DNA of 51,628 nt from an uncultured Lachnospiraceae bacterium (GTDB lineage Bacteria > Bacillota > Clostridia > Lachnospirales > Lachnospiraceae), in assembly GCA_946626215.1 (NCBI GenBank), contig CAMOUD010000003.1, positions 1 to 51,628 of the forward strand, given 5' to 3'. Position numbers and translations under genes: made by a program. Numbering within the stretch: the first letter of the stretch is position 1; the number at the start of each line of letters is the position of its first letter. Positions 31,930 to 41,140 of the stretch are shown in pieces. The notes under the pieces were generated by a model, which worked only from the letters and a program-made list of their open reading frames with translations, did no database searches and had not been told where the DNA came from.

Positions 31930-34155
31930 TCAATATTCCGCTGTAAAGCTGATCTCGCGGGTAATGGTCCTGGGCTCCGTGATCCGGACAGTCCGGGTCG
32001 TGGTCCTGGGCTCCGGTTCGGGCTGGGGCTCGGCGGGCTGTTCTTCCGCGTCGCCGCCCTCCTCGATCACGGTCTCATCAATGACATCCTCTCCATTGTC
32101 CCCTGCCTGGTCATCGTCCGTCTCTTCCAGAACGACGGTCTCCTCTTTTTCGTAGGTGTAGTCCCAGGTCATGGTCACAATGCCGGAGGAATCAGTGATG
32201 CCCGTATACTGGGATCCCTGATAGGGGAAGGAGGATGTGGTCGTGTCCAGAAGGACCTGACCGGAATTGGTCCTGACCACGATGTGGACCGCTGTCCCGT
32301 CCTCATAGTCGCCGCCCTGGCTGCCGTCGGCCGTCGAAGGCTTGTCGATGCGGGCTGTATAGGAGTAGGTCATCTGACCGCCGATGGTCAGGTCGACCGC
32401 CGTGCCCTCATCCACATAGGTGGACTTGAGGACAGACTGCCCGATGACCTTGCCGATCTCGGAATTGTTCATGGTAATGACGGTGCGGACCGTACCGACG
32501 GTCAGCCCCATCTGGCTCAGCATGCTCCTGGCCGCCTCTTCGGAAAGGCCGGTCAGGTCGATCATCTGGACCTTGCCCTCCAGGTCGGGGCCTGTGGAGA
32601 CGGTGATGGCCACCGTTGAGCCGTGCTCTGCCAGAACGGCAGGCTCCGGCGTCTGGGAAATGACGCATCCTTCTTCGATCTTTTCAGAAGCGGCCTCCGT
32701 GACCGTCACTTCAAAGCCGGCCTCCGTCAGGATCTCCTCCGCTTCTTCCCGGGTCTTTCCAAGGACGTCCGGCACCTCCACGCCTTCATCGGCGGAGACG
32801 GTCAGGATGACCGTGGTCCCTACCTCGACCTCCGATCCCTCTTCCACGCTGGAGCCTATGACCAGGCCGGGATCGAATTCATCGGTGATCTGCAGCTCCA
32901 CCCGGGGCACCAGGCTCCGGCTGGTCACCAGTTCTCTGGCCACTTCCTCGGTCTTTCCGATGACCTCGGGCATGACCGTCATGGCGGCCTGCTCCTGGGT
33001 CTGTCCCATCAGATGGATCCAGCCCAGCCGGTCCGCCGCGATGACGATGATGATGATGCCAACGATAATGGCGGCCGCGATGGAGATGATGGAGGTCATC
33101 CGCTCCGTGCGGCTGTCCTTCTCCTCTTCCTCCTCATCGTAGTCGTCGTCATCCGGGACAAAGCTCCCGCCGCCATGGCCGCCCCGGACAGTCTCCGCGC
33201 CGGAAACGGGCGTTTCCGCAACGGCCTCCGCCGTCTCGGCAGCCGCCGCGGCAGCGATGGTCTTCCTTTCTTCCTCCGTCATGGGCCTGGTGGCTCCCAG
33301 GTCCTCGGGATTGACCCGTTTGACAAAGCTGCCGTCCGGGTCCTTGATGCTCCGCCGGAGGTCGCTCATCAGCTCCGCTGTGTTCTGGTAGCGCCTCTCG
33401 GGGCTCTTTTCACAGCACTTCAGGATGATCTGCTCCACGCTGTAGGGCAGGTCGGGCACGAAATCCCTGGGAGAAGGCATGGGGTCCTGGATATGCTTGA
33501 TGGCGATGGCCACCGTAGTATCTCCGGTATAGGGGACCTGGCCGGTCACCATCTCAAAGAGGGTGATGCCCAGGGAATAGATATCGGATTTCTCATCCGA
33601 GTAGCCGCCTCTGGCCTGCTCGGGAGAGGTATAGTGGACGGATCCCATGACATTGGCTGTAATGGTGTTGGAGGTCGCGATCTTGGCGATGCCGAAATCC
33701 GTGACCTTGACCTTGCCGTCCTTGGAAATAATGATGTTCTGGGGCTTGATGTCCCTGTGGATAATGTGATTCCGATGGGCAGCCTCAAGGCCCATGGTGA
33801 CCTGGATCGCGATGCTCAGGGCCTCGTTGGCAGGGAGCCGGGTCCTGGATTCAATGTATTTCTTGAGGGTAATGCCGTCCACCAGTTCCATGATGATGAA
33901 GTAGACGCCCTTTTCCTCGCCCACATCGTAGACATTGACGATGTTGGGATGGGTCAGGCCGGCCGCGGCCTGGGCCTCCACCCGGAACTTGGAGACAAAG
34001 TTGGCGTTCTCCGAAAATTCCTGTTTCAGGACCTTGACCGCGACGAACCGGTTCAGCTTGTGGTCCTTGGCTTTATATACATCTGACATGCCGCCGTTGC
34101 CGACCTTTTCAATGATCTCGTAACGGTCCGCGATCAGCATTCCTAGTTTAACCAT
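31930..34155 (-). CDS. prkC: PASTA-domain Ser/Thr protein kinase PrkC
   Basis: Membrane kinase that senses muropeptides or lipid II and phosphorylates wall, division and translation targets. The kinase domain (about 9-270) has GNGGMSDVY, AVKVLK, HRDIKPQN, DFGIAK and TSPEQARGG. A juxtamembrane region with poly-Ala and acidic runs leads to one membrane helix (IISIAAAIIVGIIIIVIAA, near 360). Three extracellular PASTA repeats follow (about 385-600). After them comes ~140 residues ending in an acidic, Pro/Thr-rich tail, longer than in many homologues. I chose the ATG at 34155 (MVKLGMLIADRYE) with GAGGT upstream; the track start is a GTG five codons earlier. Confidence 0.95.
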   Translation of the reverse strand: MVKLGMLIADRYEIIEKVGNGGMSDVYKAKDHKLNRFVAVKVLKQEFSENANFVSKFRVEAQAAAGLTHPNIVNVYDVGEEKGVYFIIMELVDGITLKKYIESRTRLPANEALSIAIQVTMGLEAAHRNHIIHRDIKPQNIIISKDGKVKVTDFGIAKIATSNTITANVMGSVHYTSPEQARGGYSDEKSDIYSLGITLFEMVTGQVPYTGDTTVAIAIKHIQDPMPSPRDFVPDLPYSVEQIILKCCEKSPERRYQNTAELMSDLRRSIKDPDGSFVKRVNPEDLGATRPMTEEERKTIAAAAAAETAEAVAETPVSGAETVRGGHGGGSFVPDDDDYDEEEEEKDSRTERMTSIISIAAAIIVGIIIIVIAADRLGWIHLMGQTQEQAAMTVMPEVIGKTEEVARELVTSRSLVPRVELQITDEFDPGLVIGSSVEEGSEVEVGTTVILTVSADEGVEVPDVLGKTREEAEEILTEAGFEVTVTEAASEKIEEGCVISQTPEPAVLAEHGSTVAITVSTGPDLEGKVQMIDLTGLSEEAARSMLSQMGLTVGTVRTVITMNNSEIGKVIGQSVLKSTYVDEGTAVDLTIGGQMTYSYTARIDKPSTADGSQGGDYEDGTAVHIVVRTNSGQVLLDTTTSSFPYQGSQYTGITDSSGIVTMTWDYTYEKEETVVLEETDDDQAGDNGEDVIDETVIEEGGDAEEQPAEPQPEPEPRTTTRTVRITEPRTITREISFTAEY

Positions 34156-34227
34156 ATCAACCTCACACACATTCAGACAGTCTGCAGGTTCCTCCCGTCC
34201 CGGCGGGGCAGGTCCGGTCCCCCGGAC

Positions 34228-34968
34228 TCAGCTTTCCCTGCCGAAGCAGACGAGAATGACGGAAATGTTGTCAAGGCCTCCCTTTTCATTGGCCCTGTCC
34301 AGGAGGAGTCCTGCCGCCTCGGCCGGATCCTCATGGGTCCTGACGATCGATTCGATCTCGGCCTCTTCCACCATGTTGGTAAGGCCGTCGCTGCAAAGGA
34401 GGAACCAGTCCCCTTCCTGCAGGATTTCTGTGAAGCTGTCTACCCGGAGCCTCTCTTCACTGCCGATGGCCCGGGTGATCACGTTCTTTCTGGGGTGGTG
34501 GACTGCCTGTTCCCTGGTGATGGAACCGGCCCTGACCATTTCCTCCACCAGGGAATGGTCCGTGGTGACCTGGCGCAGGCCGCCTTCCCGGGGAAGGATA
34601 TAGAGCCTGCTGTCTCCCACGTTGTAGACATGGAGCCGGTCTTCCACGACAACGGCGCAGACCGCGGTGGTCCCCATGCCGCTGTAGCGGAAGTCGCTGG
34701 CGGCAATGGCCCTGAGGCCTGCGTTGATCATACTGAAGGCGTACGGAATGACAGCGTCCGGATCCGGATCCGAGGCCCCCCTGCAGATCTCGATCAGTCT
34801 GTCTCTGGTATAGGAGGAGGCGTATTCGCCGCCCTTATGGCCGCCCATGCCGTCCGCGACCAGATAGAGGTCGGGCAGAAGGCCGACGGGGCCGTCGCTG
34901 GCGAATACACTGTCCTGATTCATTCTTCTGTGTCTTCCGACATCAGAAACCGCAAAAGACTTGCTCAT
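34228..34968 (-). CDS. prpC: PP2C-type protein phosphatase PrpC/Stp
   Basis: Manganese-dependent Ser/Thr phosphatase that reverses PrkC signalling. PPM motifs are DVGRHRRMNQDS, VADGMGGHKGGE, CSDGLTNMV and DNISVILV. The length is about 246 aa from the ATG at 34968 (MSKSFAVSD); the track start is a TTG three codons earlier, overlapping the rlmN end. It sits directly upstream of prkC, as in most Firmicutes. Confidence 0.95.
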   Translation of the reverse strand: MSKSFAVSDVGRHRRMNQDSVFASDGPVGLLPDLYLVADGMGGHKGGEYASSYTRDRLIEICRGASDPDPDAVIPYAFSMINAGLRAIAASDFRYSGMGTTAVCAVVVEDRLHVYNVGDSRLYILPREGGLRQVTTDHSLVEEMVRAGSITREQAVHHPRKNVITRAIGSEERLRVDSFTEILQEGDWFLLCSDGLTNMVEEAEIESIVRTHEDPAEAAGLLLDRANEKGGLDNISVILVCFGRES

Positions 34969-34977
34969 AGCTTTCAA

Positions 34978-36033
34978 TTACCCCTGCTCACTGGGTGCGG
35001 AGACCTCCGCGTCCTTCAGACGGCGGTGGCGGAGCTGGCCGCAGGCGCCGTCGATATCTCTCCCCAATACTCTCCTAATACTAACATTAATGCCCATATT
35101 TTCAAGTTTCTTTTTGAATTCTCTGACAGCCCTGTCATCGGGATGGCGGTAGTTCCGCTCCCGGACCGGATTGACCGGGATCAGATTGATATGGGCCTTC
35201 AGAGGGCCGGCCAGGGCGGCCAGGCCCCGGGCGTCCTCCTCCGAATCATTGACGTCCGCGATCAGGCTGTATTCGAAGGTGACCTGACGGCCCGTCTTTT
35301 TAAAATAGTAGGAACAGGCGTCCATGAGCTCCGCGATCGAATAGGTGTTGGCGATGGGCATGATGGTCCTTCTCTTCTCGTCCGTCACGGCGTGAAGGGA
35401 AAGGGCCAGGGATACGGACAGGCCCAGGTCCGCGAAATCCCGCATCCGGGGCACCAGCCCGCAGGTGGATACGGTGATGGACCGCCGGCTCAGGTTCATC
35501 CCCTTCTCATCCGTCAGAAGAGTGAGAAAGCGGACCAGGCTGTCAAAGTTGTCCAGGGGCTCTCCGGTCCCCATGACCACCACATGAGAGATCTTCTCCC
35601 CGGTGATCCTGGCGATCTCATAGATCTGCTCCAGCATCTCCGAGGGAGCCAGGTTCCGGACCAGGCCGTCCAGGGTGGAGGCGCAGAAGCGGCAGCCCAT
35701 CCGGCAGCCCACCTGGGAGGAGATGCAGACCGAATTGCCGAACTTATAGCGCATGAAGACGCTTTCCACCAGGGCGTCGTCCGGCATGGCGAAAAGGAAC
35801 TTCTGGGTCCCGTCCAGGCGGGAGATCTGCCGGTCTATGACCCGGACCCTTGTATAAGGAAAGGACTCCTCCAGCCGGCTCCGCAGGGAGCCCGGCAGGT
35901 TGGTCATGGACGCGTAGTCCGGAGCCAGCTTCCTGTGCATCCAGTCAAAGACCTGGCCGGCCCGGAAGGCGGGCTGGCCCATCTGTTTCATTGTATCCTG
36001 CAGCTCAGGCAGGGTCATGGATTTGATATCCAA
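34978..36033 (-). CDS. rlmN: Dual-specificity RNA methyltransferase RlmN
   Basis: Radical SAM enzyme that makes 2-methyladenosine at A2503 of 23S rRNA and A37 of some tRNAs. The iron-sulfur motif is CRMGCRFCAS, preceded by VCISSQVG; GTGEPLDNFD is the SAM-binding GEP region, and the catalytic Cys is near the C-terminus (DGACGQL). The length of 351 aa is typical. Its start overlaps the end of rsmB by 19 bases. Confidence 0.97.
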   Translation of the reverse strand: MDIKSMTLPELQDTMKQMGQPAFRAGQVFDWMHRKLAPDYASMTNLPGSLRSRLEESFPYTRVRVIDRQISRLDGTQKFLFAMPDDALVESVFMRYKFGNSVCISSQVGCRMGCRFCASTLDGLVRNLAPSEMLEQIYEIARITGEKISHVVVMGTGEPLDNFDSLVRFLTLLTDEKGMNLSRRSITVSTCGLVPRMRDFADLGLSVSLALSLHAVTDEKRRTIMPIANTYSIAELMDACSYYFKKTGRQVTFEYSLIADVNDSEEDARGLAALAGPLKAHINLIPVNPVRERNYRHPDDRAVREFKKKLENMGINVSIRRVLGRDIDGACGQLRHRRLKDAEVSAPSEQG

Positions 36034-37388
36034 GGATCATCCTCCAAAGGCCTGCGGAAGCGGGCCAGGAAAAAGCCGTCCGTCCCATGGATATGGGGCA
36101 GGAGCTGGAGCCGGTTCCCCTCGATACCGGGTATGCCCTCCGGCAGGAAGGGGGCCAGGTCCTCCGGCGCAAGGCCCAGGGTCTCTTCTATATAGGCGGC
36201 GTTCTCCTCATTTTCCAGCCGGTCAATGGTGCAGGTGGAATAAATGAGCACGCCTCCGGGCTTCAGATAGGCGCTGACGTTGGCCAGGATCCTTTTCTGC
36301 AGGTCAGAAAGGGCCGCCAGGTCCTCCTTCCGGACCCTGTGGCGGATATCGGACTTGCGGCTCAGGATCCCAAGGCCCGAGCAGGGCAGGTCGCAGAGCA
36401 GGACGTCGGCCCTTGCCTCCAGGTCCCGGCTCCTGACCAGGGCGTCACGGCTCTCCGCCTCCAGGTTGGAAAGGCCCATCCTGGCAGCGTTCTCCCGGAT
36501 CCTCCTGATCTTGGAATCCCCGATATCAAAGGCCAGGACACGGCCTTCGGGCACCAGGGCCGCCGCGTGCAGGGCCTTGCCGCCGGGGGCGGCGCAGACA
36601 TCGATGACGGTCTCAGCGCCGGACAGGCCGGCAGCCAGGGCAGGGAACATGGAGCTTTCATCCTGGACCGTCCAGAGGCCTTCCTGAAAGCCCGGAAGGT
36701 CCGTGACCTTTCCGGCCCCGGTCAGGCAGAGACAGTCCGGGACCCACCGGCCCCTTTCCACTGTCACGCCCCTTTTCCTGAGCCTCTCCGCCAGGTCCTG
36801 TCTCTCCCTGTCTGTCAGGGAGGGAGCCAGGCGTACGCAGAGGGGCCGGATCCGGTCCATGGCAGCCAGGAGCTTTTCTGTCTCCTCCCGGCCCAGCTGG
36901 TCCTCCCAGAGGGAGACGATCCAGGCCGGCATGGAGTAGCGGACCGACAGGTCCTCTCCCTCCAGGCCAGGCACCAGGCCCGCCGCGTGGTCCCTGGCGG
37001 CATGCCGCAGGACCCCGTTCACGAAGCCGGACAGGTTTCCCATGCCCCGCTTCCGGACCAGGCGGACAGCCTCATCGCAGGCGGCGGCGTCCGGGACAGA
37101 ATCCATATAGAGGATCTGGTAGAGACCGGTCCTGAGGACCTGGCGGATCAGGGGCCTCTGGGAGGCCATGGGCCTTCCGGAATAGCCCTCCAGGACCCGG
37201 TCCAGGCCGATCTGCTTTTCCAGGGTCCCCTGGCAGAGCCTCTTGATGAAGGCCTTACGGATCTCCTCCCGGCCGTCCAGGCTGTCCAGGACTTCCTTCA
37301 GGACAGCGCCGGGATAGGTGCCCTCCTTCTCCGCCCGCATCAGGACATCCGCCGCGATCTCTCTTTCGGAAGGGGCCTTCCGGCTCAT
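36015..37388 (-). CDS. rsmB: 16S rRNA m5C967 methyltransferase RsmB
   Basis: A 457-aa enzyme with an N-terminal NusB-like helical domain (about 1-140) and a SAM-dependent m5C methyltransferase domain: DVCAAPGGKALHAA, LLCDLPCSGLG, and YSTCTI with the second catalytic Cys. It overlaps fmt by four bases (ATGA) and rlmN by 19, which indicates translational coupling within the operon. Confidence 0.96.
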   Translation of the reverse strand: MSRKAPSEREIAADVLMRAEKEGTYPGAVLKEVLDSLDGREEIRKAFIKRLCQGTLEKQIGLDRVLEGYSGRPMASQRPLIRQVLRTGLYQILYMDSVPDAAACDEAVRLVRKRGMGNLSGFVNGVLRHAARDHAAGLVPGLEGEDLSVRYSMPAWIVSLWEDQLGREETEKLLAAMDRIRPLCVRLAPSLTDRERQDLAERLRKRGVTVERGRWVPDCLCLTGAGKVTDLPGFQEGLWTVQDESSMFPALAAGLSGAETVIDVCAAPGGKALHAAALVPEGRVLAFDIGDSKIRRIRENAARMGLSNLEAESRDALVRSRDLEARADVLLCDLPCSGLGILSRKSDIRHRVRKEDLAALSDLQKRILANVSAYLKPGGVLIYSTCTIDRLENEENAAYIEETLGLAPEDLAPFLPEGIPGIEGNRLQLLPHIHGTDGFFLARFRRPLEDDPWISNP

Positions 37389-38317
37389 GAGAGCACCTCG
37401 CCCGCTTCCACATGGACGCCCCTGAGGAAGGCGTCGCAGGGCATCCGCTTCTTGCCCTCATACTGGACGTCCGTCAGCAGGAGGGACCCGGATCCGCAGG
37501 CGACCCGCATGCCCTTCTTGGTCACTTCCGTCACGGTCCCGGGCGCTGCCCCGGTCTCCTCTTCCCCGACCCGGGCGCCCCAGATCTTAAAGACCTTGCC
37601 CTTCAGGGTACAGTAGCAGGAGGGCCAGGGATTCATGCCCCGGATCCGGCGCTCAATGACAGCGGCGGGCTGGGTCCAGTCGATCTTTCCCATTTCCCGG
37701 GTCAGCATGGAGGCGTAGGTGGACGCCTCATGGTCCTGGGGGGTCCTGGTCAGAGTCCCGGCCTCCAGGCCGGCGGCGGCTCTGACTGCCATCTGTCCGC
37801 CCAGGAGGGAAAGCCTGTCATAGAGACTGGCAGCGGTTTCATCGGGCGCCAAAAGGACCTCCTCCTGCAGGAGGATATCGCCCGTATCCAGGCCGGCGTC
37901 CATCTGCATGACGGTCACGCCCGTCTTCTCTTCCCCGTTGATCACGGCCCACTGGATGGGGGCCGCGCCCCGGTAGCGGGGCAGGAGGGAGGTATGGATG
38001 TTGATGCAGCCCAGACGGGGAATGTCCAGCAGGGACTGGGGCAGGATCTGCCCGAAGGCAGCCACCACGATCAGGTCGGGGGCTTCCTGCCGGATCCTTT
38101 CCACGGCCCCGGCCTCCCGGACCCTGACCGGCTGAAAGACGGGGATCCCCCACTTGTCCGCGCAGGCGTGGACCGGGGTGGGCTGGCTTTTGCGGCCCCG
38201 GCCCCTGACCCGGTCAGGCTGGGATACGGCCAGGCTGACCGAAAGGCCCGCCTCCATCATGGTATCCAGAACGGTGGCAGCCAGCTCCGGCGTGCCCATA
38301 AATACGATCTTAAGCAC
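37385..38317 (-). CDS. fmt: Methionyl-tRNA formyltransferase
   Basis: Formylates initiator Met-tRNA with 10-formyl-THF. The N-terminal domain begins KIVFMGTPELAATVL; the catalytic region contains INIHTSLLPRYRGAAPIQWA and MDAGLDTGDIL. A C-terminal OB-like domain completes the 310-aa protein. It lies 2 bases after def, its functional partner. Confidence 0.97.
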   Translation of the reverse strand: MLKIVFMGTPELAATVLDTMMEAGLSVSLAVSQPDRVRGRGRKSQPTPVHACADKWGIPVFQPVRVREAGAVERIRQEAPDLIVVAAFGQILPQSLLDIPRLGCINIHTSLLPRYRGAAPIQWAVINGEEKTGVTVMQMDAGLDTGDILLQEEVLLAPDETAASLYDRLSLLGGQMAVRAAAGLEAGTLTRTPQDHEASTYASMLTREMGKIDWTQPAAVIERRIRGMNPWPSCYCTLKGKVFKIWGARVGEEETGAAPGTVTEVTKKGMRVACGSGSLLLTDVQYEGKKRMPCDAFLRGVHVEAGEVLS

Positions 38318-38319
38318 TC

Positions 38320-38856
38320 TTATTCCTCTCCGTTGACGGCCGCGTCCATCTCTTCCAGGGCAGCCTCTTCCTCAGCTTCCGTGATCTCAGAGTTGGCGTC
38401 CACCAGGCCGTCCTCTGCCAGGTCCACATACATATGGCCATCCAGATGGTCCAGCTCATGGCAGATGGCCCTGGCCAGGAGCTCTTCTCCCTCCAGGCGG
38501 ACCGGCTCCATGTTCTCATCAAAAGCCTCGGCGACCACATGACTGGGTCTGGTGACCTTGCCCAGCTTGCCGGGGACGGACAGGCAGCCTTCGTAGCCGC
38601 ACTGTTCCCCGTCCGATTCCACGATGACCGGATTGACCAGGACATGGGGCTCGGACTGGTCCTCCGAAACATCAATGACGACGATCCGTTTGAGGACGCC
38701 CACCTGGGGGGCCGCCAGGCCTACGCCTCCGGCTTCATACATGGTCTCCAGCATGTCGCGGACCAGGGTCTTCATTCTCTCGTTCATTTCCCTGACCGGC
38801 TTGGCCTTCTTTTCAAGGACGGGGTCCGGGTATTCACGAATGGTTCTGATTGCCAT
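38320..38856 (-). CDS. def: Peptide deformylase
   Basis: Removes the N-formyl group from nascent proteins. All three motifs are present: GGVGLAAPQVG, EGCLSVP (metal Cys) and HELDHLDG (metal His pair and catalytic Glu). From the ATG at 38856 (MAIRTIREYPDPVL) it is 178 aa with an acidic tail (EEAALEEMDAAVNGEE) longer than the minimal enzyme. The chosen start matches the family N-terminus and has GGAAAGG upstream; the track adds 11 atypical residues. Confidence 0.96.
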   Translation of the reverse strand: MAIRTIREYPDPVLEKKAKPVREMNERMKTLVRDMLETMYEAGGVGLAAPQVGVLKRIVVIDVSEDQSEPHVLVNPVIVESDGEQCGYEGCLSVPGKLGKVTRPSHVVAEAFDENMEPVRLEGEELLARAICHELDHLDGHMYVDLAEDGLVDANSEITEAEEEAALEEMDAAVNGEE

Positions 38857-38898
38857 CTCTTTCCTTTCCGGCGCGGGAGCGCCTGTCACAGATCCCGG

Positions 38899-41067
38899 TC
38901 AGTAGGGATTTACCGGGTCAAAATCAAACTGGACCAGGACTGTATCCCGGCCGGCCCCTCCTGAGGGGGAGGGCCCGGTCAGGGCCTCGATCCTGTCTTT
39001 ATACTCGATCAGCCTGTCATAGGCAGGACTTTTCACATACAGGGCGAACCGGTAGATGTCCCGGATCCTTGCCGTCCGGGCCGCGGCGGGCCCGATGATC
39101 TGGCAGTCCTTCTGCCCGGCCCCGTCCAGAAGGGTCCGGATCCGGCCCGCCGTCCGGAGGGCCAGGTCCTCCTCCCGGGACTGGACCTGGACGGCCAGCA
39201 TGTGGGAGGCGGGAGGATAGGACATGAGCCTCCGGTAGGCCATTTCCTCCTCATAAAAGCCCTCATAGTCCTGGGCCGCCGCGTGGACCAGGGCGTAGTG
39301 GTCCGGCTGGTAGGTCTGGATCACCACCTGACCGGGATCCCTTCCCCGGCCGGCCCGGCCGGCTGCCTGGGTCAGGAGCTGGAAGGTCCGCTCCGCGGCC
39401 CGGTAGTCTCCCGCGTAGAGAGACAGGTCCGCCATCAGGATCCCCACCAGGGTCACTCCCGGGAAGTCATGGCCCTTGACGATCATCTGGGTCCCCAGAA
39501 GGATCTGGGCCTTTCCTTCGCCGAAGGCGGTCAGGATCCTTTCATACTCCCCTTTTCTGGCGGTGGTATCCGCGTCCATCCGGAGGATCCCCGTATCCGG
39601 GTAGAGCTTTTTCAGGCTTCTTTCGATCTGCTCGGTCCCGGCCCGGAGCACCGACAGGTAGGCGGATCCGCAGGAAGGGCACCTGGCAGGGAGCCTTCCC
39701 TCATATCCGCAGTAATGGCAGACCAGCCTGTCCTTCCCATGAAGGGAAAGGGATACGTCGCAGTGGGGACAGCGAAGGGCGGTCCCGCAGCTGCGGCAGG
39801 AGACGCAGCCCGCGTAGCCCCGGCGGTTCAGGAAAAGAATGGCCTGCCTGCCGGAGGCCAGGCATTCGTCCAGGCTTTCCTTCAGGTCCCTGGACAGGAT
39901 GGACCGGTTGCCGGCCATGAGCTCAGACCGCATGTCCGCGATCCTGGTACGGGGCAGGCACCCGCCCGTCAGCCGCCTGGTCAGGCGAAAGAGCCTGTAG
40001 CTGCCCTGCAGGGCCCTGGTATAGGAGTCCAGGGAGGGGGTCGCCGATCCCAGGACCACCTCCGCCCCCTTCAGGGAGGCGATCTCTATAGCCGTTTCCC
40101 TGGCGTGGTAGCGGGGCATGGACTCGTTCTTGTAGGAATTCTCATGCTCCTCGTCAATGACGATGATGCCGGTCCGGGCAAAGGGGACAAAGAGGGCGGA
40201 CCGGGGCCCTATGATCACATCGATCTCTCCCCTTCTGGCCCTTTCCCACTGGTCCATCTTTTCCGAATCGTTCATGGAGGAGTTGATGACCGAGACCCTG
40301 TCGCCGAAGTCCCGGTAGAACCGGACCAGGGTCTGCCAGGTCAGGGCGATCTCCGGGATCAGGACGATGGCCTGGCGTCCCAGGGAGACGGCCTCCCGGA
40401 TGACGGCCAGATAGACCTCGGTCTTGCCGCTTCCCGTGATGCCGTGGAGCAGGGTCACTCCCCCGCCTCCCGCCTTGAGGGAACCGATGACGGTCCGGGC
40501 CGCGGTCTCCTGTTCCGGACTTAAGGGATGGCGGGCGGTCTCCCCCCGGATCCCCCGGGTCGGGACCCGGAATTCGGTATGCTCGCTGACCTCCAGGATG
40601 CCGGCCCTTTCCATGGCCCGGATCGTCTGGCCCGCCACATGGAGCTTGCCGGTCACCATCTCCCAGGGCTGGACCGGCATTTCCAGGAGGCCCTCCAGAA
40701 GCCTGGCCCGGGCGGTCTGGTGCTTTTTTTCATAAAAGGCCAGCCTGTCCAGGGCCTCCTCCCTGCCGAGCAGGAGCCGGACCTGCTTCTTCAGACGGGG
40801 CCTGGCGTTCCTCCTGGCGGGCAGGACCGTCTTCAGGGCCGCCTGAAGGGTAGACCCGTAATGATCCTTCATCCAGAGGGCCAGCCGGATATAGAACTCT
40901 CCCTCTCTATCGCTCCCGGAGGGCTGGGCCGGGCCCAGGATGTCCCGGATCCTGGAAGGATCGATGGAGGGAGACTCCCGGAAGCCCACCACATAGGCGG
41001 ACCGGGGGGCCTTCCCGTTTCCGAAGGGCACCAGAACAAGGCCTCCCAGCCGGACCTCCTCCTGCAT
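38899..41067 (-). CDS. priA: Primosomal replication restart helicase PriA (start codon unresolved)
   Basis: Restarts stalled forks by loading the replisome. The helicase core has GITGSGKTEVYL (Walker A) and VIDEEHENSYK (DEEH box). The zinc region CVSCRSC...CPHC...CHYC...CPSC sits between helicase lobes, and QAAGRAGRG is motif VI. The given start is the first canonical codon, but the conserved PriA N-terminus continues upstream in frame as KYADVIIDISHEKLDRPFTY to ~41142 and is open to 41187 without any ATG, GTG or TTG. The best candidate is an ATA at 41158-41160, with GGAGG nine bases before it, which would give ~753 aa, normal for PriA. The extension overlaps the end of murE. Confidence 0.92.
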   Translation of the reverse strand: MQEEVRLGGLVLVPFGNGKAPRSAYVVGFRESPSIDPSRIRDILGPAQPSGSDREGEFYIRLALWMKDHYGSTLQAALKTVLPARRNARPRLKKQVRLLLGREEALDRLAFYEKKHQTARARLLEGLLEMPVQPWEMVTGKLHVAGQTIRAMERAGILEVSEHTEFRVPTRGIRGETARHPLSPEQETAARTVIGSLKAGGGGVTLLHGITGSGKTEVYLAVIREAVSLGRQAIVLIPEIALTWQTLVRFYRDFGDRVSVINSSMNDSEKMDQWERARRGEIDVIIGPRSALFVPFARTGIIVIDEEHENSYKNESMPRYHARETAIEIASLKGAEVVLGSATPSLDSYTRALQGSYRLFRLTRRLTGGCLPRTRIADMRSELMAGNRSILSRDLKESLDECLASGRQAILFLNRRGYAGCVSCRSCGTALRCPHCDVSLSLHGKDRLVCHYCGYEGRLPARCPSCGSAYLSVLRAGTEQIERSLKKLYPDTGILRMDADTTARKGEYERILTAFGEGKAQILLGTQMIVKGHDFPGVTLVGILMADLSLYAGDYRAAERTFQLLTQAAGRAGRGRDPGQVVIQTYQPDHYALVHAAAQDYEGFYEEEMAYRRLMSYPPASHMLAVQVQSREEDLALRTAGRIRTLLDGAGQKDCQIIGPAAARTARIRDIYRFALYVKSPAYDRLIEYKDRIEALTGPSPSGGAGRDTVLVQFDFDPVNPY

Positions 41068-41140
41068 GGCAGGAGGGATCCGGTAGGTGAAAGGCCTGTC
41101 CAGCTTTTCATGGGAGATGTCTATGATGACATCCGCGTAT

